64,000 bases of DNA, taken from the NCBI RefSeq assembly GCF_029542085.1, contig NZ_CP107036.1, forward strand, positions 6,262,001 through 6,326,000. Direction: 5' to 3'. Below the pieces are notes generated by a model, which worked only from the letters and a program-made list of their open reading frames with translations, had not been told where the DNA came from and made no database searches. A program made the translations under genes and the position numbers. The DNA comes from Sphingobacterium sp. ML3W (GTDB taxonomy: Bacteria > Bacteroidota > Bacteroidia > Sphingobacteriales > Sphingobacteriaceae). Positions 1 to 8,527 of the stretch are shown here, piece after piece; position 1 is the first letter of the stretch, and each line of letters opens with the position of its first letter.

Positions 1-852
1 GCCAAAGATACTGGCTAGGGCTCCGGCCAGGATAATCCCTGTATCAAAACGATCCATAAAGAAAGTAGCGGCGACGTTGTCAACCGTGATCTCTATCCCG
101 AAACAAGCTGCATAGGCGAGTGTGAGGATCCAGACACGATAGTCTTTTAACGCGAGCAAAAATGAACCATTCTTCTTTTTATTGATTCTCCCGTCCCCGG
201 ACAGTTTTTTGAAATTGCCTTGTGGCGTATCTTGCGTATACTTATAATAGATGTACGCCATAATGAGTAGGATAATACCGGGAACAACCATTGCGATCCT
301 CCAAGAATCCAATTGACTAACGAAGCCCATGCCGACGAATGCTGCAGCAATGAGTGGCATGACCAAATTAGTAACCCCTCCGCCAAGGTTGCCCCAGCCA
401 CCAGTTACAGCATTGGCCGTACCAATAATGTTGGGGGCAAACATCATTGAAGTATGGAACTGCGTAATCACAAAAGAAGCACCGATGATACCGATGAAAA
501 AACGAAATAACAAAAAAGACTCATAACTATTACTCAATCCGATAAGTAAAACAGGAACCGAACCTGCAACCAACAGAATAGTGTAGGAGATCCGTGGCCC
601 TAGCGTATCACACATCTTCCCGATAAATAATCGCGCAATAATTGTTGCTGAAACAGAAGCGATAATGATATTTCCGACTTCACTTTTAGTCAATCCGAGC
701 TGTTCTCTAACTAGCGGCATAAGCGGGGCGACGCCGAACCAGCCAAAGAAACAGAAGAAAAAAGTGATCCATGTAATGTGAAAAGTACGCATCTGTACGC
801 CTTTAAAAGATAAAATACTAAGCTTTTGGAGAGGTTGTTCTTGTGGATTCAT
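1..852 (-). CDS. narK: NarK-type nitrate/nitrite transporter (MFS), C-terminus outside window
   Basis: The reading frame starts at an ATG at 852 and runs off the window edge, leaving 284 codons. It encodes a polytopic membrane protein of the major facilitator superfamily. After a short cytoplasmic N-terminus, TM1 contains FFFCFFGWFGVAPLMP. The loop RLFIGKMCDTLGPR is the MFS loop 2-3 signature, and TGGWGNLGGGVTN matches the glycine-rich nitrate signature of NarK/NasA proteins. The role expected from the family is nitrate uptake and/or nitrite export across the inner membrane. It lies downstream of the siroheme methyltransferase gene on the same strand and beside nirBD, which fits nitrate or nitrite assimilation. 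No nitrate reductase is visible, so one may lie beyond the left edge. Confidence 0.95.
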   Translation of the reverse strand, partial: MNPQEQPLQKLSILSFKGVQMRTFHITWITFFFCFFGWFGVAPLMPLVREQLGLTKSEVGNIIIASVSATIIARLFIGKMCDTLGPRISYTILLVAGSVPVLLIGLSNSYESFLLFRFFIGIIGASFVITQFHTSMMFAPNIIGTANAVTGGWGNLGGGVTNLVMPLIAAAFVGMGFVSQLDSWRIAMVVPGIILLIMAYIYYKYTQDTPQGNFKKLSGDGRINKKKNGSFLLALKDYRVWILTLAYAACFGIEITVDNVAATFFMDRFDTGIILAGALASIFG

Positions 853-913
853 GAGTAATAGGTGTTTGGTTGATGATTGAAATAGTTATCAAATGTTCAT
901 ATTGTTTTTTTGT

Positions 914-927
914 TATCGTTTACGATA
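914..927. promoter_or_regulatory. Inverted repeat upstream of narK (candidate operator)
   Basis: The sequence TATCG-TTTA-CGATA is a perfect 5+4+5 inverted repeat about 62 bp upstream of the narK start. It is the only ordered element I see in the 303-bp gap between narK and the methyltransferase gene (853-1155). The arm-spacer-arm layout resembles Crp/Fnr-family sites, but the arms differ from the FNR-like box at 1966. Its function is inferred. Confidence 0.35.
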
Positions 928-1155
928 TGTTTTTCAATGAATTTTGTAAAAGTGTTTAATTTGTTGTTGTTTAATGGGTGTGTAAAAAGTAAGTTTATTT
1001 TTTAAAGGAGCTGTTTAACTCATATTTGTTTGAAGACTACCGGGATTTGAACATGCCGTTGCGATCGATACCGACTGTGTGATTTTGTTTGTCGTGCCCG
1101 GAAGAGTCGATGATCCTGAAAGAGCCCTGAATTTGCTGCCTGACATACAACCGGC

Positions 1156-1917
1156 TTATACAATAGACCTGTGTGCGACAGCGAGGCTGTGTGCATGCTG
1201 CAAATCGACCACCGCTCCGATGATGATAATGGCTGGATGGCCAAGTCCATGCTCTTTACTTGCCCTGACGAGGTCTTTGGCTTTGCACAATACCTGTTTT
1301 TGCTGCGGTAAACTCGCATGCTGTATAATTGCGGCCGGAGTTTCTCCTTTTCCATAGAATACATAGGTGCGTGCAATCTCGTCGAGTTTGCGCATCCCCA
1401 TGTAGATCACGACAGTGGATCGGCTCTGGACAGCCAAAGGAAGATCAGCAGAGAGGCTGCCATCTTTTTTCATCCCGGTTAGCGCCCATACCCCTTCACT
1501 GGTGTCTCGGTGGGTCAGCGGAATATTATTGATGCCCGCGCCTTGCATACTGCTGATGCCCGGAATGTAAGAAACCGCAATATTTTCCCCCTGTACGGTA
1601 AGCCATTCTTCAAAACCGCGCCCAAAAAGATAGGGATCGCCACCTTTTAACCGGACCACCCGGTCGTAGCGCGCACAATAATGTAGGATAAGTTCGTTTA
1701 TTTCTTCCTGAGGAACGTATTTTCCATAAGGATGTTTGCCAACATAGTGCTTTACACAGTTTTTATTTGATATTTTAAGAATTTCTTCATTGATTAAGTT
1801 GTCATAAAGGATAACCTGCGCACTTTTTATTACTTTATAAGCTTTTATGGTTAATAATTCTGGGTCGCCAGGGCCAGATCCTACAATAAATAACGATGTT
1901 TTGCTTAATTTTTTCAT
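1156..1917 (-). CDS. cobA: Uroporphyrinogen-III C-methyltransferase (SUMT)
   Basis: A 253-residue protein of the SAM-dependent tetrapyrrole methylase family. It adds two methyl groups to uroporphyrinogen III to give precorrin-2, the branch point to siroheme. The N-terminal loop VGSGPGDPELLT (residues 12-23), the SAM-binding KGGDPYLFGRG (91-101) and PLTHRDTS (133-140) are the family hallmarks. The length is that of the stand-alone enzyme, without the CysG dehydrogenase/ferrochelatase part. Siroheme is the cofactor of the nitrite reductase encoded divergently 199 bp away, so the gene probably supplies that enzyme. It is on the same strand as narK and upstream of it. Confidence 0.95.
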   Translation of the reverse strand: MKKLSKTSLFIVGSGPGDPELLTIKAYKVIKSAQVILYDNLINEEILKISNKNCVKHYVGKHPYGKYVPQEEINELILHYCARYDRVVRLKGGDPYLFGRGFEEWLTVQGENIAVSYIPGISSMQGAGINNIPLTHRDTSEGVWALTGMKKDGSLSADLPLAVQSRSTVVIYMGMRKLDEIARTYVFYGKGETPAAIIQHASLPQQKQVLCKAKDLVRASKEHGLGHPAIIIIGAVVDLQHAHSLAVAHRSIV

Positions 1918-1965
1918 GTTATTTTGATTTTGTGTAAAATTTATGTGTAAATCTATTAAAAAATC

Positions 1966-1977
1966 TGATATAAATCA
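1966..1977. promoter_or_regulatory. FNR-like box in the cobA/nirB divergent promoter region
   Basis: TGAT-ATAA-ATCA is a perfect inverted repeat that matches the core of the FNR consensus (TTGAT-N4-ATCAA) except for the outermost base pair. It lies in the 199-bp AT-rich gap between the divergent methyltransferase and nirB genes, 49 bp from the former and 140 bp from the latter. The FNR-like regulator encoded at the end of this cluster is the obvious candidate to bind it. This is an inference from sequence match and position. Confidence 0.5.
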
Positions 1978-2116
1978 TGTTTTGTTAAATTTTAACGTGT
2001 GTTTTATTGATAAAATATTGTAAAAATCATATTTATTTTGATTTTTTGATTTTTTATTCCATAAATTAGTGATGTTTAAATATTAAATTGATTTTTTATC
2101 AAAAAAAACAGCAATT

Positions 2117-4633
2117 ATGGAAAGAAAAAAGATTGTTATTGTCGGAAATGGTATGGTTGGTAATAAGATTTGCCAAAAATTAAAGCAGAAATCTGATAAT
2201 CTAGATATAATTGTGTTTGCAGAGGAATCAATTCGTGCCTATGACCGGGTGCATCTGACCGATTACTTCAAAGTTTCGTCTATGGAGGAACTTTTCCTGT
2301 CAAAAAAGGAGTGGTATGAGGAAAATAATGTAAAAATCCATTTAAATGATCCGATTGTTGATGTAAATCGTTCAAAAAAAGAAGTGCGGTCATTACAAGG
2401 GCTTATTGCCCCGTACGACTATCTGGTATTTGCAACTGGTTCTGCTGCTTTTGTACCGCCTATTCCGGGCGTGGAAAAGGAGGGGGTATTTCTCTACCGG
2501 ACGATTGAGGATCTGGATTTGATCAAAGCTTATGCGGCAAAAGTCAAAAAGGGTACTGTCATGGGGGGCGGACTACTGGGCCTGGAAGCGGCCAAAGCGC
2601 TGGTTGACCTTGGCTTGGAAGGAACGGCCGTAATTGAATTTGCGCCCCGCCTGATGCCGCGTCAGATTGACGACAGTGCTAGCCTGCTCCTACAAACCAA
2701 GCTAGCCGCATTGGGGCTGAGTTGCTTATTGCAAAAATCAACAAGTCAATTATTGGGGGAAAAGCGCCTGACGGGAATCGCTTTTCAGGATGGTTCATCG
2801 ATCGAAACGGATCTGCTGGTGATATCGGCGGGCATACGGCCGCGTGATGAACTGGCCAGAAAAATAGGGCTGGCCATCGGTGAGCGTGGCGGGATTGTGG
2901 TCAATCCGCAAATGCAGACCTCAGACCCTGCAGTATATGCTATCGGCGAATGTGCATTGGTCAATGATATGATCTATGGTCTGGTGGCACCGGGCTATGA
3001 GATGGCTGAAATAGCGGCAGAGCATATCCTTGGGGAGGAGAAGTCCTTTAAGGGATTTGATATGAGTACCAAATTGAAACTGATGGGGGTGGATGTGGCT
3101 AGCTTTGGGGATCCCTTTATCAGTGAACCTTATGCACGGACCATCCTACTTGAGGATCGTAACAAAGGGGTTTATAAAAGATTGAACGTTAGTACCGACG
3201 GTACGCGCCTGCTCGGAGGGATATTGGTGGGTGAGGCCACAAGTTACAACATGCTATTGCAAATGGTCAACAACAGTATGCCGCTGGCGGAGCATCCTGA
3301 GCTGCTCCTGATGAGTGAACAGGGGGAAAGCAAATCAGCTGCTACGGGTTTGGAAGCCTTGCCGGACAGTGCCCTGATCTGCAGTTGCGAGGGGGTGACC
3401 AAAGCGCAGATCTGTGATGCCGTGATTAGTGGAAATTGTGAAAATGCAGATGCGGTAAAGAAATGCACCAAAGCGGGGTCGGGCTGCGGGGGCTGCGTGC
3501 CGATGGTGAAGGATCTGGTCAACTACACGATGAAACAGCAGGGGAAATATATCCGAAGTACTATCTGTGAGCATTTTGACCTGAGCCGGCAGGAACTCTA
3601 TGATCTGATCAAGATCCATGAACTTAAGAGTTATGATCAGGTGCTGGACGCCCTAGGCCGCGGACACGGGTGTGAGGTCTGTAAGCCATTGGTGTCTTCA
3701 CTGCTGGCCAGTCTTTGGAATGAGATGATCTTGAGCAAGGGAAATGATGTGGCGCAGGATAGTAACGACCGTTACCTAGCCAATATACAGAAGGGTGGAA
3801 CTTATTCGGTCGTTCCCCGTATTCCTGGTGGGGAGATTACGCCAGACAAATTGATTGTTATTGGCCAAGTGGCCAAAAAATATAAGCTATATACAAAAAT
3901 TACGGGCGGGCAGCGCATTGATTTGTTTGGTGCACATCTCAATGATCTCCCGCTTATCTGGGAGGAGCTCATTGCAGCCGGATTTGAAAGTGGGCATGCC
4001 TATGGTAAGGCCTTACGGACGGTCAAAAGCTGTGTGGGCAGTACCTGGTGCCGGTTTGGCCTACACGACAGTGTGTCCTTCGCCATAAAAATAGAAGAGC
4101 GTTATCGTGGGCTTCGTGCACCACATAAGATAAAATCAGCTGTGAGCGGCTGTATCCGTGAGTGTGCGGAGGCGCAGAGCAAGGATTTTGGTATCATTGC
4201 CACCGAAAAAGGCTGGAACCTATATGTCTGTGGCAACGGAGGTAGCAAGCCACAACATGCCCTGCTGCTGGCGGCCGATATCGACAGTGAGACCTGTATC
4301 CGTTATATCGACCGTTTTCTGATGTTCTACATCCGTACAGCCGACCCTTTGACGCGTACCGCCACTTGGCTCAATAAAATGGAGGGTGGAATCGACTATT
4401 TGCGGAATGTTGTGGTCGAGGATAGCCTCGGTATGGGGAAAACATGGGAGAAGGATATGCAACTGCTTGTCGACAGCTATCGCTGTGAATGGAAAGTTGC
4501 CGTGGAAGATCCCGAGATCCGGAAACGCTTTGTCCATTTTGTGAATGCTCCGGAAGAGCGGGACGAGTCAGTACGCTTTGATAACATGCGCGGTCAAAAG
4601 AAAGCCGCTGACTGGAACCTGAAGACGTACTAA
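2117..4633 (+). CDS. nirB: Assimilatory nitrite reductase, large subunit
   Basis: An 838-residue NAD(P)H-dependent siroheme nitrite reductase that reduces nitrite to ammonium in the cytoplasm. Domains in order: an FAD/NAD-binding pyridine nucleotide oxidoreductase module (FAD loop GNGMVG, 10-15; NAD loop GGGLLGLEAA near 150; IGEC near 275); a BFD-type [2Fe-2S] domain with C422, C424, C457 and C460; a second BFD-like segment with C484, C519 and C522; the ferredoxin-like half domain; and the 4Fe-4S/siroheme domain. That last domain has the paired motifs C639-X5-C645 and C679-X3-C683. The length is normal for NirB. nirD follows after 74 bp. The divergent methyltransferase supplies the siroheme pathway. 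Confidence 0.97.
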   Translation: MERKKIVIVGNGMVGNKICQKLKQKSDNLDIIVFAEESIRAYDRVHLTDYFKVSSMEELFLSKKEWYEENNVKIHLNDPIVDVNRSKKEVRSLQGLIAPYDYLVFATGSAAFVPPIPGVEKEGVFLYRTIEDLDLIKAYAAKVKKGTVMGGGLLGLEAAKALVDLGLEGTAVIEFAPRLMPRQIDDSASLLLQTKLAALGLSCLLQKSTSQLLGEKRLTGIAFQDGSSIETDLLVISAGIRPRDELARKIGLAIGERGGIVVNPQMQTSDPAVYAIGECALVNDMIYGLVAPGYEMAEIAAEHILGEEKSFKGFDMSTKLKLMGVDVASFGDPFISEPYARTILLEDRNKGVYKRLNVSTDGTRLLGGILVGEATSYNMLLQMVNNSMPLAEHPELLLMSEQGESKSAATGLEALPDSALICSCEGVTKAQICDAVISGNCENADAVKKCTKAGSGCGGCVPMVKDLVNYTMKQQGKYIRSTICEHFDLSRQELYDLIKIHELKSYDQVLDALGRGHGCEVCKPLVSSLLASLWNEMILSKGNDVAQDSNDRYLANIQKGGTYSVVPRIPGGEITPDKLIVIGQVAKKYKLYTKITGGQRIDLFGAHLNDLPLIWEELIAAGFESGHAYGKALRTVKSCVGSTWCRFGLHDSVSFAIKIEERYRGLRAPHKIKSAVSGCIRECAEAQSKDFGIIATEKGWNLYVCGNGGSKPQHALLLAADIDSETCIRYIDRFLMFYIRTADPLTRTATWLNKMEGGIDYLRNVVVEDSLGMGKTWEKDMQLLVDSYRCEWKVAVEDPEIRKRFVHFVNAPEERDESVRFDNMRGQKKAADWNLKTY

Positions 4634-4707
4634 AAACCCATGGGGCAACATCATTGACTGATGATATCATTGACATAGAATCGCTAAACCTTTAAAATAA
4701 AAATCAC

Positions 4708-5067
4708 ATGAACACGCAAATTGACTTACAAATTGACCTTCAATGGCTGAAGGCCTGCCAGATCGAGGATGCTATTGAGAACGGAGGTGTCTGTCTTAAG
4801 TTGAATAACGAACAGGTGGCCCTATTTTATTTCGCCCGTCGCAATGAGTGGTATGCTACCCAGAATGAATGCCCACATAAGCGGCAGATGATTTTGAGCC
4901 GTGGGATGTTAGGTTCCCTGGGAGATACCCCAAAAGTGGCTTGCCCGTTTCACAAAAAAACCTTTGCACTAGATACGGGCGAATGTCTCTCGGGTGATGA
5001 ATGTGCGATCAAAACGTATCCCGTCAAGGTGGAGAATGGGACTGTATATATTGGAATGACAGCTTAA
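4708..5067 (+). CDS. nirD: Nitrite reductase, small Rieske-type subunit
   Basis: A 119-residue protein of the NirD/Rieske-like family, the small partner of the NirB flavoprotein. It carries a full Rieske ligand set, C55-P-H57 and C79-P-F-H82, so it probably binds a [2Fe-2S] cluster. Some enterobacterial NirD proteins keep the fold but have lost these ligands. The gene lies 74 bp after nirB and 47 bp before the nitrite channel gene, which suggests one operon. Confidence 0.93.
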   Translation: MNTQIDLQIDLQWLKACQIEDAIENGGVCLKLNNEQVALFYFARRNEWYATQNECPHKRQMILSRGMLGSLGDTPKVACPFHKKTFALDTGECLSGDECAIKTYPVKVENGTVYIGMTA

Positions 5068-5114
5068 GCCCAAGCTCAATAATCGAGATAAAAACCTTTT
5101 AAAGCAAATAAACG

Positions 5115-5927
5115 ATGGATTATATTAGCCCCAAAGAGGTAGCTGGTGTGATGATGAATACCGCTATCTACAAATCTACGCTCCCGATCAAAGACCTGCT
5201 GATTCGGGGGGCATTGTCAGGTGCCTTACTGGCGATCTCTGTTACGCTCGCACTATTGGCTACGGCACAGACCGGGCTGGGGCTTGTTGGCGCATTTGTT
5301 TTTCCTGTGGGATTTGTGATTATTGTTATACTGGGGCTGGAGCTCGTCACGGGAAGTTTCTCCTTAGTGCCCTTGGCCTGGCTGGAAGGGAAAATCAATT
5401 TTAAGGTAATGGCTAACAACCTGTTCTGGGTCTTCCTTGGTAACTTATTGGGCAGTGTCCTCTTTGCACTCTTATTTTGGGCTGCAAGCACTGAAACCGG
5501 ACAGGCTAGCCAGCTTGGGAATATCGAGCATAGCCTGATTGTGATCAGTGAAAAGAAAACCCTAGGCTACGGCAACCATGGTGCTGCCGGGTTATTTTCA
5601 GCCTTTGTCAAAGCTATTCTCTGCAACTGGATGGTCTGCATGGGCGTGGTGATGTCCATGACATCCAAGTCTACCTTAGGTAAGATCCTGGCGGCGGGAA
5701 TTCCAATCTTTATCTTCTTTGCCTTGGGTTACGAACATGCGGTGGTCAATATGTTTGTGATCCCTGCTGGAATGATGTTCGGTGCCCAGGTGACTATGTC
5801 GGACTGGTGGTTGTACAATCAGTTGATCGTGACGGCCGGTAATATTGTTGGTGGGCTGTTGTTTACAGGAATGGCCATCTATTATACTTATCACAGGAGA
5901 GAGCAGGTGTCCACCTCTCAAAACTAG
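5115..5927 (+). CDS. nirC: Formate/nitrite transporter family protein (nitrite channel)
   Basis: A 270-residue membrane protein of the FNT family. Such channels pass nitrite or formate through a pentameric inner-membrane pore. The N-terminus DYISPKEVAGVMM is typical of the family, and six hydrophobic segments follow, including FVFPVGFVIIVILGLELVTG, the AKAILCNWMVCMGV region and GYEHAVVNMFVIPAGMMFG near the C-terminus. It follows nirBD closely, so nitrite is the likely substrate. The choice of nirC over focA rests on this context. Confidence 0.92.
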   Translation: MDYISPKEVAGVMMNTAIYKSTLPIKDLLIRGALSGALLAISVTLALLATAQTGLGLVGAFVFPVGFVIIVILGLELVTGSFSLVPLAWLEGKINFKVMANNLFWVFLGNLLGSVLFALLFWAASTETGQASQLGNIEHSLIVISEKKTLGYGNHGAAGLFSAFVKAILCNWMVCMGVVMSMTSKSTLGKILAAGIPIFIFFALGYEHAVVNMFVIPAGMMFGAQVTMSDWWLYNQLIVTAGNIVGGLLFTGMAIYYTYHRREQVSTSQN

Positions 5928-5932
5928 CTATT

Positions 5933-6364
5933 ATGCAAAGAATTGAAAATAGAGGTATGTGGAAGAAGCGGGTGGGGATGGTGCTGCTCCAGCTGCTTTT
6001 TTTGGTAGTTTTTTACCAGACTTATGCGCAGCAAAAAACAGTGAAAGCGAGTTTGTTCGAAGGTGTCGTGGTGGCGGGCTATGCTGACCATGGGGCCTAT
6101 GTCAACTGTACGGGGCCAGCGATTAAATATAGTTTCGCCCCGAAGGGGAATATCCTGTTGGGATTGTTGCCGAGCCTGAAAATGAAGGAAGATCAAGTGG
6201 AGGAAGGAAAGCCCAAGAATGCTTGGGTCACTCCGACGCTGGGAGTTGGCCTGACTGCGGTGTTCAGGCATATCGCCGTTCAGCTACCTGCTTTCTACAG
6301 CCCGAAGACCAGTACCGCAGATGGTAAGTGGAAGCTTGGGCTCGGGCTGGGCTATAAATTTTAA
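5933..6364 (+). CDS. Small exported protein of the nir cluster, function unknown
   Basis: A 143-residue product starting 5 bp after the nirC stop, so it is probably the last gene of the nir operon. An ATG at 5957 is an equally good start and would put the signal peptide (MWKKRVGMVLLQLLFLVVFY, then QTYAQ) at the N-terminus. The mature part has alternating hydrophobic and polar strands and ends in GKWKLGLGLGYKF. An aromatic C-terminal residue of this kind is common in outer-membrane beta-barrels. I do not recognise the family. A small outer-membrane or periplasmic protein linked to nitrite traffic is a guess from context. Confidence 0.7.
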   Translation: MQRIENRGMWKKRVGMVLLQLLFLVVFYQTYAQQKTVKASLFEGVVVAGYADHGAYVNCTGPAIKYSFAPKGNILLGLLPSLKMKEDQVEEGKPKNAWVTPTLGVGLTAVFRHIAVQLPAFYSPKTSTADGKWKLGLGLGYKF

Positions 6365-6425
6365 AATGACGTATTTTTAGGGAAATATTTACGTTGGGGA
6401 GGGAGCATGCCAGGATTGGTTTGCT

Positions 6426-7127
6426 TTACTCCCCATATTTTTCTGTTGCCAACTTGTTTAATAGTTCCTTGTTTTTGATGAAAATCTTCTTTTTGTCGAC
6501 TGTTATAGCATCCGAATCAGCAAGTTCGGCAAGCATTCGGTAGACTGTTTCATAGGTGGTGCCCACATAGGATGCGAGATCCTTTTTGCTCAGTTCAAGA
6601 CCGATGTACCCGTCCTCTGTTCCTTCGGCAAAAACGCGATGAAGCAATAAAAGACTCCATGCTAAACGGTTTTTGACGGAAAGTTGCACCAGATTGGCCA
6701 TCTTCTGCTCCGAAAGATGCAATTCATCGGCAAAAAATAGCATCAGACGATAGCTTAATTCGGTATTGATACGCAGGGTGGACAGGAAGAATGGTAACTC
6801 TACAAAACATAGCTGCGTAGCGGCAAGTGCTGTGGCCGAAATAGGGTAAATGCTTTGTTCGGATGAGATCCCGCGATGGCCTACAATATCTCCCTTTTTG
6901 GCAAAACGTATGATGGTCTCCCTGCCTCCAAGGTTGCGGTAGACTTTGACGATTCCGGATTGGACAAAGTAAATACCACGAACCGGCTCTCCTTCGCTGA
7001 TAAACTGTTCGCCTTTTTTCAGTTTGATATTTTTTCGGTGGAGGTCGATTTGCCCAAGCCACTCTTGTAAGACGTAACGACACATCAGACAGGAATGGTC
7101 GCAGGTATTCGCTTTCTTCGTTTTCAT
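6426..7127 (-). CDS. Crp/Fnr-family regulator with FNR-type cysteines
   Basis: A 233-residue regulator counted from the ATG at 7127; a GTG at 7178 would add 17 residues. It has an N-terminal cysteine cluster C9-X3-C13-X2-C16 and a further cysteine, C107, in the sensor domain, the pattern expected for an oxygen-labile [4Fe-4S] FNR. A cNMP-binding-like beta-roll follows (GEPVRGIYFVQSGIVKVYR), then a dimerisation helix and a winged HTH. The recognition helix GTTYETVYRMLAEL keeps the Glu and Arg used by FNR, while the position of FNR's Ser is Tyr. It is convergent with the nir operon and probably controls it through the FNR-like box at 1966. Oxygen or nitric oxide sensing is inferred. Confidence 0.9.
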   Translation of the reverse strand: MKTKKANTCDHSCLMCRYVLQEWLGQIDLHRKNIKLKKGEQFISEGEPVRGIYFVQSGIVKVYRNLGGRETIIRFAKKGDIVGHRGISSEQSIYPISATALAATQLCFVELPFFLSTLRINTELSYRLMLFFADELHLSEQKMANLVQLSVKNRLAWSLLLLHRVFAEGTEDGYIGLELSKKDLASYVGTTYETVYRMLAELADSDAITVDKKKIFIKNKELLNKLATEKYGE

Positions 7128-7292
7128 CGGAATCAGTTTCGTATGGTAGAGTCTTTTTTGTTTGACCAAAGGTATCACCTATTCATCTAAAATCCTATTT
7201 TGTTTAGAATTTAAAAGCATGATTTGGCGATGGGTATTTCTTCATAAGTTCATCTTTGCGATTTGTAAGGTGTTGTAAATAAGGTGAAATAG

Positions 7293-7460
7293 AGTTTTTT
7301 TAGATCAGTAAGAGGAGAGATTTTCTTCGTTGATGATTTTGCTTCATTTGGTACACCAAACAATGTTCGGAAGGTGCTTTGCTTATTGGAGAAAGACAAT
7401 TCATTGGTAGCTTTGGCATAGGGGAGCATTGAAGAAATTGCAAAGCAAGCCCCGTTGACA
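7293..7460 (+). pseudogene. Decayed DUF6088-like (AbiEi antitoxin-type) gene remnant
   Basis: Between stop codons, one frame reads RGEIFFVDDFASFGTPNNVR, then KVLCLLEKDNSLVALA, a stop, and GSIEEIAKQA. This order of motifs resembles DUF6088/AbiEi-type antitoxins as I recall them (RG-FF-DDFAS-G--NAVR-AL--L, then a GIY segment, then S-EEIAKA). There is no start codon, stops interrupt the frame, and the sequence runs straight into a NADAR remnant. The assignment is from memory of the family, so it is tentative. Confidence 0.4.
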
Positions 7461-7784
7461 CGATATGGGGTATCGGACTGTCACAAGATGACGTTGATAT
7501 CGAAAACATATATTGTTGGTGGGGTCAAAATTTATTAGGTTTTGCATTGATGGAAGTACGGGATTTTCTACGTCAACTTGGAAAATTCCAAACACTTCAA
7601 AATGCCAAGCAACCGCCTTGGTCTAAGTTTCCTGGTAAGGATAATACGGATATATTTTGGAGGATGGGAACAGGAGAGGAGTATTTGATAGAATTCGGTG
7701 GTTATTATAATTATCTGTCTAAAAGAGAACAAATTGGTATATCAACTAACCAATCCACAGCCTTACACATGGAGGTATTTTTAT
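7445..7784 (+). pseudogene. 5'-truncated NADAR gene fragment, duplicate of the gene at 46828
   Basis: This segment is close to the last 340 bp of the intact NADAR gene at 46828-47589, at both DNA and protein level (for example ASPVDTIWGIGLSQDDVDIE, where VDTIWGIGL is a family motif). The 5' half is absent. A small indel near the 3' end shifts the final codons (KREQIGISTNQ instead of EREQTIYQLTH). The similarity continues past the stop into the R1 block and the 148-residue gene, so the whole piece is a copy of the NADAR-R1-paralogue junction. It is unlikely to make an active protein. Confidence 0.85.
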
Positions 7785-7824
7785 AACTGAAAAAGCTACA
7801 GTTGAAAATCTTTATTCATCTGGA

Positions 7825-7950
7825 CATTCCCACCATTCACCGAGTTTTCCTGCCCGTTGGTCTAAAGCCCATAGGCTAGGGGTGAATTGTGTTGTAGTTT
7901 TGAGTCAACAAATAAGAACAACAGAACTAACACAATAAAATAAAGACATT
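7825..7950 (+). promoter_or_regulatory. Repeat block R1, copy A: promoter and leader of the 148-residue gene
   Basis: R1 is a roughly 130-bp block repeated in front of every full copy of the family. In each copy a 17-bp near-palindrome (consensus GCCCATAGGCTAGGGGC) is followed after 11 bp by TAGTTTTG, a match to the Bacteroidetes -7 box TAnnTTTG. An A-rich leader of about 50 nt then ends at the ATG. In copy A the palindrome is at 7867-7883 (last base T) and the box at 7895-7902. Confidence 0.7.
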
Positions 7951-8397
7951 ATGAACTCATTAGTAAAAACATTAGCAGCAACAGCCCTAATCGCAGTATC
8001 CACATTCGCTATGGCAGCTGAAGGACCAGGAGCAAAATCAGCAAAAGCAACCGTAAACCTTTCTACTGCAGACTTAGCGCTTGATCATTATGTTGCGGTA
8101 ACAACCGAAGGAGAATCGGCAGGTGTTGAGCAGTTATTCGCCGAAGATTTCAATCAAAAAATCCAAGCTTCTAATACACTGTCTCATAGCCGTAGCGAAG
8201 TCGTTAAATCCTTGAAAAAACAAAAAGGTGAGAAGCTAAACTGTACAGTAAGTACTGATATTATCGAAGAGTCGGCGGATTATATGATCGCCAAAGTGAT
8301 CCTAAAATTTGAAGACTTTACCAAGACAGATCTAGTGACTTTGGTTCGTGAGGGAAATGACTGGAAAGTGTCCGGTTCAGTCAACGCTTATAGATAG
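7951..8397 (+). CDS. 148-residue exported protein, family copy A
   Basis: A small protein with a clear signal peptide (cleavage expected after FAMA, near residue 22), then the linker EGPGAKSAKATVNLS and a domain of about 110 residues. The layout is two helices (ALDHYVAVTTEGESAGVEQL; HSRSEVVKSLKKQKG) followed by three or four beta strands that end WKVSGSVNAYR. This order resembles NTF2-like/SnoaL or lumazine-binding-like proteins, but I see no catalytic motif. A periplasmic or secreted binding role is a guess. Copy A is the outlier in position, about 24 kb from the others, and it came with the NADAR fragment upstream. It ends in Arg where the others end in Lys. Confidence 0.88.
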   Translation: MNSLVKTLAATALIAVSTFAMAAEGPGAKSAKATVNLSTADLALDHYVAVTTEGESAGVEQLFAEDFNQKIQASNTLSHSRSEVVKSLKKQKGEKLNCTVSTDIIEESADYMIAKVILKFEDFTKTDLVTLVREGNDWKVSGSVNAYR

Positions 8398-8407
8398 AAT
8401 CCAATAA

Positions 8408-8493
8408 CTAGTGGTGAGTCCAGTCAACTCAAGGTTGACCATTAGTGAATCATATGTTTATTTAAGGCCACGTCGTGAGATGTGGTTTTTTTG
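8408..8493 (+). terminator. 3' hairpin plus GNRA-capped terminator of copy A
   Basis: A first hairpin pairs CTAGTGGT (8408-8415) with ACCATTAG (8438-8445). A second (8467-8486) has an 8-bp stem with a GTGA loop and is followed by a run of T, as in a Rho-independent terminator. Confidence 0.75.
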
Positions 8494-8527
8494 TTTTTAT
8501 AATTTTTATTTAGCAGGTTATCTTATC

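Noticed and set aside
1020..1376. Long minus-strand frame overlapping the 3' end of the methyltransferase gene
   Set aside because: Composition is non-protein-like and it overlaps a certain gene in another frame.
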